64,000 bases of DNA from Pedobacter sp. MC2016-05 (GCF_026239735.1 NZ_JAPIVT010000025.1:1-64000); one strand, 5' to 3'; numbered from the stretch's first letter, positions 1 through 8,310 are shown. The notes: a model not told the origin generated them from the sequence alone. Translations and numbers: made by a program.

Positions 1-251
1 TTACTTCCTATGGATGTGGCCTCTGTATCTACGTAATAGTCCCCGTGCAGTATCGGGCTTCTGTTTGTCGTGCAACATCACCCGGACTAAATCCGCCTCG
101 TATACAGTTTCTGTTCGTAAGCCCCCATATTTGCCGCGGACTTCCTTCAGATTCGCAGTCACCCACGACCCCCTTGTCTCTAGCTAACACTTCCTACTGC
201 TAAGCGTGTTCGGGACTTGAACCCTATAGTCGATTGCCATGCCCGGCGCAC
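1..251 (-). mobile_element. Group IIC intron, 5' portion (partial, runs off left edge)
   Basis: Read on the minus strand, the segment starts at 251 with GTGCGCC, matching the GUGYG 5' boundary of group II introns. It continues with blocks that match, from memory, the start of bacterial class C introns such as that of Oceanobacillus iheyensis: CCGGGCATGG, then CTATAGGG, then AGTCCCGAAC, a GTTAGC block, an AAGGGGGTC block, and GAATCTGAAGGAAGT followed by GCGGCAAA. These belong to domain I of the ribozyme. The maturase/reverse transcriptase gene and domains V-VI would lie to the left of the window. A terminator hairpin stands directly upstream of the 5' splice site, the usual target of this class. 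No open reading frame of note occurs here, as expected for a structured RNA. Confidence 0.85.
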
Positions 252-258
252 GATATGA

Positions 259-293
259 AAAACGGGATGGCTTTGGCTATCCCGTTCTTTTTT
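259..293. terminator. Rho-independent terminator hairpin used as intron target
   Basis: A perfect 8-bp stem, AACGGGAT (261-268) and ATCCCGTT (279-286), has a 10-nt loop. On the plus strand it is followed by a T-run (288-293). On the minus strand it is followed by TTTTTC and then, after CATATC, by the intron 5' end at 251. It can therefore act in both directions, and it is the presumed landing site of the group IIC intron. Confidence 0.8.
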
Positions 294-305
294 ATCGGAC
301 ACTAG

Positions 306-337
306 TGATTAAAATTTAAAGATTTAAATTTTAATCA
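306..337. promoter_or_regulatory. Perfect 15-bp inverted repeat, candidate operator
   Basis: TGATTAAAATTTAAA (306-320) and its exact reverse complement (323-337) are separated by GA. The repeat lies about 80 nt upstream of the XRE-cupin gene and just before its candidate -7 box, so it is a plausible operator for autoregulation. It is AT-only apart from the two outer G/C positions and the G in the spacer, and has no T-run typical of a terminator. The TGATTA/TAATCA half-site recurs in the repeat at 4813-4829. Confidence 0.55.
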
Positions 338-358
338 ATAAAAATGTTTACATATACT

Positions 359-366
359 TAACTTTG
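359..366 (+). promoter_or_regulatory. Candidate Bacteroidota -7 promoter box
   Basis: TAACTTTG matches the Bacteroidota housekeeping -7 consensus TAnnTTTG. It predicts a transcript start near 372 and a leader of about 44 nt for the regulator at 416. No clear TTTG -33 box is seen at the usual 19-21 nt spacing, so this rests on one element only. Confidence 0.4.
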
Positions 367-415
367 AAGATCAGAAAAAATTATCGATCTGATATAGCAT
401 TACGATTTAAAAATA

Positions 416-994
416 ATGAAAGAAGATACACTCTTAAAGATCAGCAATAAGATTAAGGAAAAAAGAAGGGAGCAAAATATCACTGTTCAGGAATTAGCAG
501 ATAGAGCGGATGTAAGCAAAGGCTTAATTTCTCAAATCGAAAATTCACGAACCATACCATCTCTTATTGTACTCATCGATATTATAAAAGCGCTGAATAT
601 CGATCTAAATGTTTTTTTTAGAGATTTTACCAACAGCGATAATCAGGAAATGGTGCTTGTTAAAAAAGCGGCAGATTATGAAAGCTTCGAAAAGGAAGAT
701 GCCAATGGGTTTTTATACAAGCGTATATTTACACCTTCCGTAAGCAAAGGAACTGTGGATATAATCTTACTTGAATTGGAGCCAAAAGCAAATCGTCCGA
801 TGGTTGAAACAGAGGCATTTGAATACAAATATATTATTAGCGGAAAAGTATCTTACAATATTGACAATAAAATCTATGAGTTAAGCGCCGGAGATTCACT
901 TCTTTTTGATGGCAGAATTCCCCATACACCAACTAATATTGGAAAAAGCAAGGCGGTAATGCTGGTAATCTATTTCTTTGAGGAGAAAAGTTAA
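416..994 (+). CDS. XRE-family regulator with C-terminal cupin domain
   Basis: A 192-residue DNA-binding regulator. Residues about 10-68 form a helix-turn-helix of the XRE/Cro type (EKRREQNITVQELADRADVS, then a recognition helix beginning KGLISQIENS). Residues about 115-190 form a small cupin barrel with an EAFEYKYIISGKVSYNI strand pair and an SAGDSLLFDGRIPH motif, which usually binds a small effector or metal. This architecture is typical of catabolic-operon regulators in which the cupin senses the substrate. It is convergent with the phosphonate-type block (1065-7958) and is the only regulator next to it, so control of that block is inferred. A perfect inverted repeat and a -7 box lie upstream. 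The effector cannot be read from the sequence. Confidence 0.9.
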   Translation: MKEDTLLKISNKIKEKRREQNITVQELADRADVSKGLISQIENSRTIPSLIVLIDIIKALNIDLNVFFRDFTNSDNQEMVLVKKAADYESFEKEDANGFLYKRIFTPSVSKGTVDIILLELEPKANRPMVETEAFEYKYIISGKVSYNIDNKIYELSAGDSLLFDGRIPHTPTNIGKSKAVMLVIYFFEEKS

Positions 995-1012
995 GCCACC
1001 AGAATTCAAAAA

Positions 1013-1058
1013 TTAACCCCTTGGAATCCGAATTGAAATTTTGGATTCAGGGGGTTAA
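1013..1058 (-). terminator. Terminator of the FAD oxidoreductase gene
   Basis: A long imperfect stem, TTAACCCCTTGGAATCC (1013-1029) with GGATTCAGGGGGTTAA (1043-1058), lies between the convergent regulator and oxidoreductase genes. On the minus strand it ends in GGGGTTAATTTTT, giving the T-run expected of a terminator for the gene that stops at 1065. On the plus strand the hairpin is followed by AAAA, so it is probably effective in the minus direction only. Confidence 0.7.
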
Positions 1059-1064
1059 AAATTG

Positions 1065-2222
1065 TTAACCAAATATTGCTTTGATGCTTTCACCTGCATA
1101 ACCAGCGCTGGCAGTCATCCCTTTACCACCTATTGCTGTGCGAATGTGAATACGATTGTCAATATCATATTCCACAATGTGCTTTGTGGGGTGCTGGGGA
1201 TAAAATCCAGCCCAATAATGCTGAATTTGCCTTACATCAAAGTTTACAATTTTTTGGGCTTCGGTAAGCATGAGCTCATTTACATACTGTTTAAGGTTAA
1301 AACCCAAATCGTCAAATTGATCAACATTTGCATATTCATGGCTATCGCCTATGATGAAGCTGCCATCAACAGCTTTCTTAAATAAAATATGTATTCCCCA
1401 TTTTATTAGTTCTTCATAATACGCGGGCGTCGAAATGTTTTTGAAAGAAGGGCAGTGATGCTCAAAGCTTTCATATCGGCGAGTAGTTAACCCAGTCAAA
1501 ATATTTCCTTCCAAATTTACCTCTGGCATCGATACCGTTCTCATCATTTGCAATTTGCTAATTACGATTCCGCTTGACAGGAAAAGATCGGGAAATAGTA
1601 GCTTAAATTCGTAGCCATTGCAGATAATGGCTTTATCTGAAGTAAATTTTTCTCCTTTATTGGTTGAAGTCAGTACTTCGCCATCAACACTTTCGCAAGA
1701 AATAACAAGTGTGTTATAGATGATATTATACTGAGGAAATTTTTCGACCATGTAACGCTGTAATCGATGAATCATCAAATCAGGCTCTACACTAACCTCT
1801 TGGGGAAAGAAAAGCGCCTCCTTTACATATTCACCTTTTAGTGTAGGATGCTTTGCGAGTGTTGATTCTTTAGTTAATAGCGAAGAGTCATAATCCAAGC
1901 CATCATAATGTTTTTTGAGTTCATGTAAAAGCTGCACCTCATCATCATCACTAGCAAGGTATAAACTTCCATTTTGCCTTACTGAAATATCAAAATCAGC
2001 TTGAATCTCTTTGTAGATGTTTGTTGCAGTTCGTCCATATTCAAACCATTTATCTTCCATACCCGATGGTACTACCTGCCCAAAATTTCTGACCGTTGAA
2101 CCGACAGCGTAATTGTCTTTTTCTAGCTGAAGCACTGATTTGTTTTCCTTTAAAGCGTGGTAAGCGTGAAAAGTGCCCAATATTCCACCACCAATGATGA
2201 TCAGATCATATTTTTGTTTCAT
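1065..2222 (-). CDS. FAD-dependent amine oxidoreductase (DAO family, TIGR03364-like)
   Basis: A 385-residue cytoplasmic flavoenzyme of the D-amino-acid oxidase fold. The N-terminus carries the FAD-binding Rossmann motif (YDLIIIGGGILGTFHA, glycines 11-16), and the C-terminus has the second FAD-contact segment GGKGMTASAGYAGE. The family recalled as TIGR03364 is known to sit beside phosphonatase-like hydrolases (TIGR03351), and a role in oxidative deamination of an aminophosphonate has been proposed. Such a hydrolase is present here at 7275-7958, which supports that reading. The start overlaps the stop of the upstream DUF5690 gene by 4 nt (ATGA), so the two are translationally coupled. The substrate is inferred from context only; a generic glycine/sarcosine-oxidase role remains possible. 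Confidence 0.85.
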   Translation of the reverse strand: MKQKYDLIIIGGGILGTFHAYHALKENKSVLQLEKDNYAVGSTVRNFGQVVPSGMEDKWFEYGRTATNIYKEIQADFDISVRQNGSLYLASDDDEVQLLHELKKHYDGLDYDSSLLTKESTLAKHPTLKGEYVKEALFFPQEVSVEPDLMIHRLQRYMVEKFPQYNIIYNTLVISCESVDGEVLTSTNKGEKFTSDKAIICNGYEFKLLFPDLFLSSGIVISKLQMMRTVSMPEVNLEGNILTGLTTRRYESFEHHCPSFKNISTPAYYEELIKWGIHILFKKAVDGSFIIGDSHEYANVDQFDDLGFNLKQYVNELMLTEAQKIVNFDVRQIQHYWAGFYPQHPTKHIVEYDIDNRIHIRTAIGGKGMTASAGYAGESIKAIFG

Positions 2223-3559
2223 ACGAGTTGTATTTGATTATTATCTTGATTGTTGATTGAATCAATCGTTGTAGTTTCAATCGGTTGATTTTGTTTTTTT
2301 AGACTAAAATAAATCATGGAAAAGATGGTTAACACCAATCCACAGATGGATACGAGCCAAAGCGATCCTTTAAAAAATTCGATCCAACTTATCTGGGGAT
2401 TACCTATTTCTTTTACGCCAAGAATTGTAATACTGGCTAGATATCCAAAAGCATCAGCTATGTAAATAAGAAAGCCAATATTGCCCTTTTGATGGTAAGT
2501 TGCGATTAGCCTTTCGAAGAAAACCGCATTATATGGAAGGTAGGCCATAAACAGACCTATTCCGATACTAGTCATCCAAACAATAGGATTTATGTAACCC
2601 CATTGAAAAAATAATGACGCTAAAAGAATAACGAGGCAACCCATAATAATCATTAAATGAATAAGCATAAAAGCTCTTAAGTTATTTCGAACCATGATTA
2701 ATAAGCTAAGCAGCACCAGAATAACCAAACTGATAATGGTATCAATTTGGGCATATATTTTATTGTTTGATATGCCCAGGCCTTTCCATATTTCTACTTC
2801 AAAATTATCCCTCATATCCCTTAATGCTGTAAAAAGAACATAAATAATTACTGTTACGATTATGCCCGGAAAAAATCGTTTCAAAAAAGCGATTCGCTCT
2901 GCACCGTTCATGGCTACCCGTTTGGTTCGCAAAAGAATATCTTCGGGCGTTGGCTGGGGCATGGCTTCCAGCATTAAAACAAAACCAATTAAAGGTAGTA
3001 TGAAAAGAAGTCCTATTGCAAAAGGCATCCATATTTCGGTAAGCCCGGTAATTTCCATGAGCATCCGTCCTACCGTTTTAACAAATCCTGAGGCAAATAT
3101 CAGCGTAGTGGCCAAAACAGCACCCATAAATTCAGTGGTTTTACGTCCTTCAAGGTAACTGCAAACCAGCCCCCATATCATGCCTAAAGGAAATCCATTG
3201 AGAACCATAAAGACAATATTGTACGGAGCAGGGATTATTGCTAAGCCTAAAAGTGCGCCCCAGCTTATTAAAATAAGCAAAAGGATATTTTTTGCTCTAC
3301 TCCTCCCTTTGCGTTCTGAAATAAATTTAATACCGTAAAATTTACTTGCCGTGTAACCGATCATCTGTGCAATTACCAACCAGATTTTATAATCAATGCC
3401 CAGTAAATCTTCATGCCCAGAAAATGTAGCTGCAGCAAACGCTTTTCGAAAAACATACATTGATGTGTAGCAACCGAAGGCAGCTACAGCACCCCATAAA
3501 GTGATGGCTGTGATGCCCATTGCTTCAAGTTTAGCAATTAATTTTTCCTTGGAAAACAT
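2219..3559 (-). CDS. DUF5690 family integral membrane protein (MFS-like)
   Basis: A 446-residue polytopic membrane protein with about 12 hydrophobic segments. The N-terminus (ITLWGAVAAFGCYTSMYVFR) resembles the DUF5690 family, a Bacteroidota group related to major-facilitator permeases. A short charged loop with RKGRSRAK near residue 85 follows the third helix, as in MFS proteins. No function is established for the family. The 4-nt overlap with the FAD oxidoreductase suggests that it moves the substrate or product of that enzyme. It is a second permease candidate in the block besides the OPA-type one at 4948-6192. The tail is a low-complexity Q/N-rich cytoplasmic stretch. Confidence 0.8.
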   Translation of the reverse strand: MFSKEKLIAKLEAMGITAITLWGAVAAFGCYTSMYVFRKAFAAATFSGHEDLLGIDYKIWLVIAQMIGYTASKFYGIKFISERKGRSRAKNILLLILISWGALLGLAIIPAPYNIVFMVLNGFPLGMIWGLVCSYLEGRKTTEFMGAVLATTLIFASGFVKTVGRMLMEITGLTEIWMPFAIGLLFILPLIGFVLMLEAMPQPTPEDILLRTKRVAMNGAERIAFLKRFFPGIIVTVIIYVLFTALRDMRDNFEVEIWKGLGISNNKIYAQIDTIISLVILVLLSLLIMVRNNLRAFMLIHLMIIMGCLVILLASLFFQWGYINPIVWMTSIGIGLFMAYLPYNAVFFERLIATYHQKGNIGFLIYIADAFGYLASITILGVKEIGNPQISWIEFFKGSLWLVSICGLVLTIFSMIYFSLKKQNQPIETTTIDSINNQDNNQIQLV

Positions 3560-3739
3560 TTGCGTTTCGGCTTGATTTTAGAAAGCTATTCCAGTTTGTA
3601 TCTTAAAGTAAATACAAAATTTCACAAGAGCAGGAATCTACACGTTAAGGACATTTTTAATGATTGAAAAAAATTCAAGTATGTTAACTATCCTTATGGG
3701 TAAACACCTAATAATCCAGAAAAAAGAGGCGTTTCTGTC

Positions 3740-4636
3740 TTATTTGAATAAACCTTTAGGTAGCTGTCCTGTCCAAGAGTTCGGCAATTTTTTCGCCCCA
3801 AAAATATCAGCGATAACTAATGATGTATTCTTGTTGCTATTATATTCGGTAAATAATCCAATCTTCTTAACTTTAGGTCCGGTGATTGCCCAAGGCACTT
3901 CCATTTCTACCATTGAAACGCCTCCATGCCCCTTATTTTTCCCACCATGATCGGTAATTAATAGGAAATGGGTCGAATCATACAAACCCGCTTTTTTCAA
4001 CTTTTCTAACAGCTCGCCAATGGCCATATCTGCTTGCTCAATGGCAGTAATATATTCTGGGCCCATCCAGCCAAAACCGTGTCCGGCGTGATCAGTATGT
4101 ACACTATATAAAAAAGCAAGTGTTGGATAATTTTGGTTTTTCACAAGGAAATCGAATGCCTTATTGTAATTCTCCAGGTAAGTATCATTTTCCCCAAAAG
4201 ATATTTCATCCAAATAGTTTTTATTGATGGGATATATCAACTCTTTCCAATTATAATAGTAGGCTGTTTTTACATCTTTTATTTGCTCCTTCAAAACTTT
4301 AAAAATAGATGGGTAATAACCGTCCTTATCCGTTTCAACACTCAATAATTCATGTGTAGCTAAAGTCCATGCATTATTGGTTATTCCATGTTCTTCAGGC
4401 CCAGAACCTGTAAAATGACTGGTCCAGTTGGGCAAAGTAACAGATGGCATTACTGGTCTGGTGGTGAGTGATAAAGCTCCATCAGCAATCATTCGATCCA
4501 AATTGGGATGTTTAGCCTTTTTAAAACCTTCGGCACTAAATCCATCTAAGCCGAATACCAGCACACGTGTGCTTTTGTTCTGAGCTTGGGCGACAGTGCA
4601 AAGGAATATTAAAGTAAGGGATAAAATTATTTTCAT
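3740..4636 (-). CDS. Secreted alkaline-phosphatase-superfamily phosphodiesterase/phosphonate hydrolase-like
   Basis: A 298-residue exported enzyme with a signal peptide (MKIILSLTLIFLCTVAQAQ). The alkaline phosphatase superfamily metal site is visible: Asp31 in FGLDGF, nucleophile Thr67 in PSVTLPNW, Asp182 and His186 in HTDHAGHG, Asp229-His230 in ITDHGG, and His237 in GHGG. The type is that of nucleotide pyrophosphatase/phosphodiesterases and phosphonoacetate hydrolases, which use Thr as nucleophile. In this block it may release phosphate or a phosphonate head group from an ester in the periplasm. The exact substrate cannot be told. It is separated by 180 nt from the DUF5690 gene downstream and by 311 nt from the permease gene upstream, so it may have its own promoter. 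Confidence 0.85.
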   Translation of the reverse strand: MKIILSLTLIFLCTVAQAQNKSTRVLVFGLDGFSAEGFKKAKHPNLDRMIADGALSLTTRPVMPSVTLPNWTSHFTGSGPEEHGITNNAWTLATHELLSVETDKDGYYPSIFKVLKEQIKDVKTAYYYNWKELIYPINKNYLDEISFGENDTYLENYNKAFDFLVKNQNYPTLAFLYSVHTDHAGHGFGWMGPEYITAIEQADMAIGELLEKLKKAGLYDSTHFLLITDHGGKNKGHGGVSMVEMEVPWAITGPKVKKIGLFTEYNSNKNTSLVIADIFGAKKLPNSWTGQLPKGLFK

Positions 4637-4812
4637 TTCCTGCTCTTTTTTATTTGTTAATCAATTGCTTTTTATATTTAAGTAAAGTATGTTTGGTATT
4701 TATTTTTGTTTCTACTGCTCTTTTTTAATTCTTGCAATTTTTGAGAAATTAAAGAACACTTTCCTTTAAAAAAATTAATACTATTTTACATGTGAAAACT
4801 TTTATCGCTGTA

Positions 4813-4829
4813 ATTGATTAGTAATCAAT
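4813..4829. promoter_or_regulatory. Inverted repeat in the 4637-4947 intergenic gap
   Basis: ATTGATTA and TAATCAAT flank a single G in the 311-nt gap between the permease and phosphodiesterase genes. The half-site TGATTA/TAATCA is the same as the ends of the larger repeat at 306-337 before the XRE-cupin gene, and TAATCAAT occurs once more at 4658-4665. It may be an operator for the block regulator, although the AT-rich context makes chance matches likely. The rest of the gap shows nothing else recognisable. Confidence 0.35.
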
Positions 4830-4947
4830 AAATCACCAGAATAATTATAGCTAAAATTAAATATTATTTAGTATTTATAAACATCGTATTTTACCTGGCT
4901 TCAGTTAATTTTTAACTTATAACTACTAAATTCAATACATACAAGGA

Positions 4948-6192
4948 TTATAGCGCTTTTTGTTTTGATGATTTTCTAATTGTTGAGATCAGTACTACCG
5001 ACAGCAAACACATGATACAAATGAGTACAAATACACTTGAAGTATTTTTTGTTAAATCGATCACCCAGCCGAAAATGGGCTCTCCAAGTGCTGCAAATAA
5101 GTAGCCAATCATATTCATGCAACCAATGCCAGTTGCAGTTACTTTTGCAGGCAACATTTGTGGACTCAATGGCCAAAAGTTAGCCTGTGGACCATACACA
5201 AAAAAGCCTGATAAAAACATTAAGAGCCCACCTAATAGAAGATTTGAAGAGGGTGATATATAAACCAGCATCACCAAAACTGCACTTATTGCCATTCCTA
5301 ATCGAATTGATGCAATGCGGTTTCCTTTAAAAATGGAATCAGATAATGTACCGAAAGAAATTGCACCGGCAGCCATACCAATCGGTAATAGCAATGTTGC
5401 CCATAAATATTGTGGGTTGTCTTTCCAACCTTTTCCAAGGTAGTGAACAGGTACCCAAAATATTAAACCATATCGAGCCATGCTTTCGAAACCGAAAGAT
5501 AGTGTAGCCATTACAAAATTTCGGTTTGATAAAACAGTTTTATATCGCGATAGCCAATTATCATTATCTTCTAAATGCTGAACTGGTGGTTCTATTTTTG
5601 AGGCTTGCTTAGCTGATGGCCTATCTCGAATTAATATTAGAAACACAATAGCTACAAATGCAAGTGGAATAATTGGTAAACGAAACAACATTCGCCAATC
5701 CAGATTCATTTGTAGCAATATTATTGAAAATAAATAGGTAACTACCGATGATAAGCCTGCAGCCATGGTATAAAACCCAAAAGCTTTTCCATGCTCCTCT
5801 TTTGCCCACCAATTGGCAATAACCTTGCTTCCAGGTGCCCAAGCCATTGATTGAAAATAACCATTAAGTGCCCACAACACTAATATCATGCTTGAAGAAT
5901 GTGAGAAACTGATGGCGATATTGGCTCCTATGGATAGAAAAGCACCAGTAGGCACCATAAACCTGGCACTTAAACGATCTGCTAAATTTCCATTGATGAG
6001 TTGCCCAAAAGAATAACCAATTAACATGGAAAAGCTAATCCAACCAATTCTTGTGTAAGAAATATCAAGATCTTTAGCCATTTCTGTCACAGCCCATCCA
6101 AAATTATGTCGCCCGGTGTAAAAGAAAAGGTAACAGAGCATGGTCACCAGCAGCATTTTCCACTGCTGTTTTCTAAACGAATTACTTTCCAT
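4948..6192 (-). CDS. OPA-type MFS permease (GlpT-like organophosphate/phosphonate transporter)
   Basis: A 414-residue inner-membrane transporter with about 12 transmembrane helices. The first helix motif FFYTGRHNFGWAVTEM and the NLADRLSARFMVPTGAF loop after helix 2 are characteristic of the organophosphate:phosphate antiporter family (GlpT, UhpT, PhnA-like). The start chosen is the ATG at 6192 (MESNSFRKQQW), which overlaps the alcohol dehydrogenase stop by 11 nt; an ATG at 6225 would add an unlikely 11 residues. Uptake of a phosphonate or phosphoester is inferred from family and neighbours. The four-base to eleven-base overlaps and short gaps indicate one transcript from 7958 down to at least 4948. 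Confidence 0.85.
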   Translation of the reverse strand: MESNSFRKQQWKMLLVTMLCYLFFYTGRHNFGWAVTEMAKDLDISYTRIGWISFSMLIGYSFGQLINGNLADRLSARFMVPTGAFLSIGANIAISFSHSSSMILVLWALNGYFQSMAWAPGSKVIANWWAKEEHGKAFGFYTMAAGLSSVVTYLFSIILLQMNLDWRMLFRLPIIPLAFVAIVFLILIRDRPSAKQASKIEPPVQHLEDNDNWLSRYKTVLSNRNFVMATLSFGFESMARYGLIFWVPVHYLGKGWKDNPQYLWATLLLPIGMAAGAISFGTLSDSIFKGNRIASIRLGMAISAVLVMLVYISPSSNLLLGGLLMFLSGFFVYGPQANFWPLSPQMLPAKVTATGIGCMNMIGYLFAALGEPIFGWVIDLTKNTSSVFVLICIMCLLSVVLISTIRKSSKQKAL

Positions 6193-7264
6193 CACTTTCG
6201 TTTTTTTCCATATTGATCCCAACACGGAAAGGTTTTTTTTCTACAGCATATTTCATCGCTACTTCCGAATTTTCTAAATCGAATTCTTTGGATACGATAC
6301 TATCAAAAGGATAGGTTTCGTGGTGTGCTGTTATAAAATCTACAGCTGCAACAAAATCCTCGTAGTTATAATTGTGGAGGCCTTTAATTGATATAATTCT
6401 CCTAACAATCTGCTCTGCATCAATTTGAACCGGGCGTGATTTGAATACGGCTCCAATCCAAACAGCAGTATTACCTACACCTAATGAAGCTAGTCCCTGT
6501 TCCATCGCATCAGTAGATCCGCTCATATCAAAAGCAATATCTATAGCCGCGGGTAATTCATGTTGATCTGTTAAAAGATAAGTCGCATCCACACCAAAAT
6601 CCAGTGATTTCTTTAACCTTTCGGGATTAATATCACCCATCAGCACTGATGCTGCACCATTTGAACGACACATTGCCGCACAAACAATTCCCAGTAATCC
6701 GCTTCCGGTGATGAAAACTCTTTTATTATTGACGTTACCTGCAAGCCTAAGTGCTCCAGCAACCGTAGCTATAGAACAATTAATCGTTGCCGCTACTTTT
6801 AATGGAATTTTTTCACTTAACTTAATTATTGCAGTTCCATTTTTGATCACGCAATGAGTGGCTAATCCTCCATGAAGCGCATCACCATCAGTAATTTGTG
6901 TGTGCCCATATTTAAAAAGTCCTGAAGCCTTCTGCGGCATACCAAACATAGACATGAGTGAGGAAGCGTCTGAAGCAAAAATACTCCAAGTTACTCTATC
7001 TCCAATTTTCAGCGGATTTCCTAGGTGGTCAAACTTTCCATGGGTTTCGGAGAAAGCGACAATTTCACCAACAATTTCATGCCCTAACACGGTTGGTACT
7101 TTTTCCGATCTCAGGCCACAAAAGGTATGTAAATCACTACCACAAATGGTGGTATAGAGATTTCTAACCAATATTTCATCTCTTTTTAATTCGGGAATTT
7201 CAATCTGTAGCATTTCAATTGGTTGTCCTGCTCCGTGAAATACTGAAATTTGTGCCTGGTTCAT
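6182..7264 (-). CDS. Zinc-type alcohol dehydrogenase, phosphonate-cluster type (TIGR03366-like), structural-zinc cysteines absent
   Basis: A 360-residue medium-chain dehydrogenase. Catalytic zinc ligands are visible as Cys41 (CGSDLHT) and His62-Glu63 (GHEIVGEI), and the NAD(P) Rossmann loop is GSGLLG. The family recalled as TIGR03366 is a phosphonate-catabolism-associated dehydrogenase; its LFKYGH segment is present here. The lobe that normally carries four structural-zinc cysteines reads ASDASSLMSMFGMPQK with no Cys, so the structural zinc has probably been lost. It lies 10 nt downstream of the phosphonatase-like gene and overlaps the permease gene. It is likely to oxidise a hydroxyl or aldehyde intermediate; the substrate is unknown. 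Confidence 0.85.
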   Translation of the reverse strand: MNQAQISVFHGAGQPIEMLQIEIPELKRDEILVRNLYTTICGSDLHTFCGLRSEKVPTVLGHEIVGEIVAFSETHGKFDHLGNPLKIGDRVTWSIFASDASSLMSMFGMPQKASGLFKYGHTQITDGDALHGGLATHCVIKNGTAIIKLSEKIPLKVAATINCSIATVAGALRLAGNVNNKRVFITGSGLLGIVCAAMCRSNGAASVLMGDINPERLKKSLDFGVDATYLLTDQHELPAAIDIAFDMSGSTDAMEQGLASLGVGNTAVWIGAVFKSRPVQIDAEQIVRRIISIKGLHNYNYEDFVAAVDFITAHHETYPFDSIVSKEFDLENSEVAMKYAVEKKPFRVGINMEKNESDGK

Positions 7265-7274
7265 CGCTGTTGGT

Positions 7275-7958
7275 TCAATTTATTATTTGAGAAACCTCCA
7301 TTAAATCATTGATAATAAAATCAGGGTTTGCAGTTTGCAATTGATTAAGGGTATGTGCACCTGTGGTGATACCAATACTTAAGCCGCAGCCTGCATTTTT
7401 ACCTTCCATAATATCGATGGTAGAATCGCCTATTTTAACTACATTTTTGCTATTGGTAATGTTAAATTGCTTCATCGCAAACTCAATCATATCAGGTTCA
7501 GGACGATTTCTAGGCACATCCGAAGCTGTTACCAATGCGTCAAACTCTACACCAATTTTCCAGCCTAGTTTTTCCACAATGGAAGTTGCAGTTGTGCGAT
7601 CATAACCAGTGTTTAAAACGGTGAGAATATTTTTCTGTTTCAAATGAGAAAAAAGTTGAAGTACATTGGGCTGTGGAAGAATCTGAGCCTCTGCGTATGC
7701 ATTTGTTAAGGATATAATGAAGTCATCATAAATCTGATTTACCAGATTCTCATCTTCTACGCCATCAAAAGTTTTCAAAACCGACCTAATGGCTTGTTTT
7801 TTTTCTTTTCCTGCTCCCTGTTCCAAAACATTATCTAATGTAAAATTATAACCTGCTTGGTTGATAGATTTATGAAGTGTTTTGTACACCAAATTATCTT
7901 CATTTATTGTAGTGCCAGCCATATCAAAGATGACCATTTCTATATTTTTGTATTCCAT
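7275..7958 (-). CDS. Phosphonatase-like HAD hydrolase (TIGR03351-like)
   Basis: A 227-residue haloacid-dehalogenase hydrolase, likely to cleave a C-P bond or phosphoester. The nucleophile is Asp12 in the motif FDMAGTT, with Ala two residues later as in phosphonatases rather than the Asp of ordinary phosphatases. Further HAD motifs are VLNTGYDR, PRNRPEPDMI and KIGDSTIDIMEGKNAG. The start is placed at MEYKNIEMVIFD (7958); a longer frame to 8033 adds 25 residues with no family resemblance. The family recalled as TIGR03351 is found with the FAD oxidase and dehydrogenase families that are also present here. This is the first gene of the block and probably carries the promoter upstream. The exact phosphonate is not known. 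Confidence 0.88.
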   Translation of the reverse strand: MEYKNIEMVIFDMAGTTINEDNLVYKTLHKSINQAGYNFTLDNVLEQGAGKEKKQAIRSVLKTFDGVEDENLVNQIYDDFIISLTNAYAEAQILPQPNVLQLFSHLKQKNILTVLNTGYDRTTATSIVEKLGWKIGVEFDALVTASDVPRNRPEPDMIEFAMKQFNITNSKNVVKIGDSTIDIMEGKNAGCGLSIGITTGAHTLNQLQTANPDFIINDLMEVSQIIN

Positions 7959-8310
7959 TTTTATAATCTTCGGGCAAATTGGCCAAGCAATTTTTTTGTT
8001 TAGCAAAACAAAACAAAGTTTATGTAATAACATTTGATCTGTGTTAATAATATATTAATAATTTGTTACTAATAATCTGAACATTGCTAATTTGAAATTA
8101 TGAGACTGACCTTTATATATATATTTACTATTGCAACAAGGCCTGGTTCAACAACGAATTATGCTTTGAGTATTAATGAATGATGATACCTTTCATAATT
8201 GGGTGTAAACAATAAGGAGTTGATGATATATTGTTATGAGCTGCGGAGATATGACTTTGCTAAACTTTTTCGGAGAAAAAATTCGAGCTTAAACAATACA
8301 TGAATAATAA
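7959..8310. other. Intergenic gap upstream of the phosphonate block
   Basis: This AT-rich spacer of 352 nt must hold the promoter of the minus-strand block. A TAAACTTTG sequence on the minus strand near 8013-8021 resembles a -7 box with one extra base. No gene, hairpin terminator or RNA was recognised. Confidence 0.4.

Noticed and set aside
195..251. tRNA-like T-arm on the minus strand (GGGTTCAAGTCCC)
   Set aside because: It falls inside the intron domain I blocks, and no acceptor stem, anticodon arm or CCA context fits around it.
1062..1385. Plus-strand 107-codon frame opposite the FAD oxidoreductase gene
   Set aside because: It is the antisense shadow of a well-supported gene and has no domain, start context or promoter.
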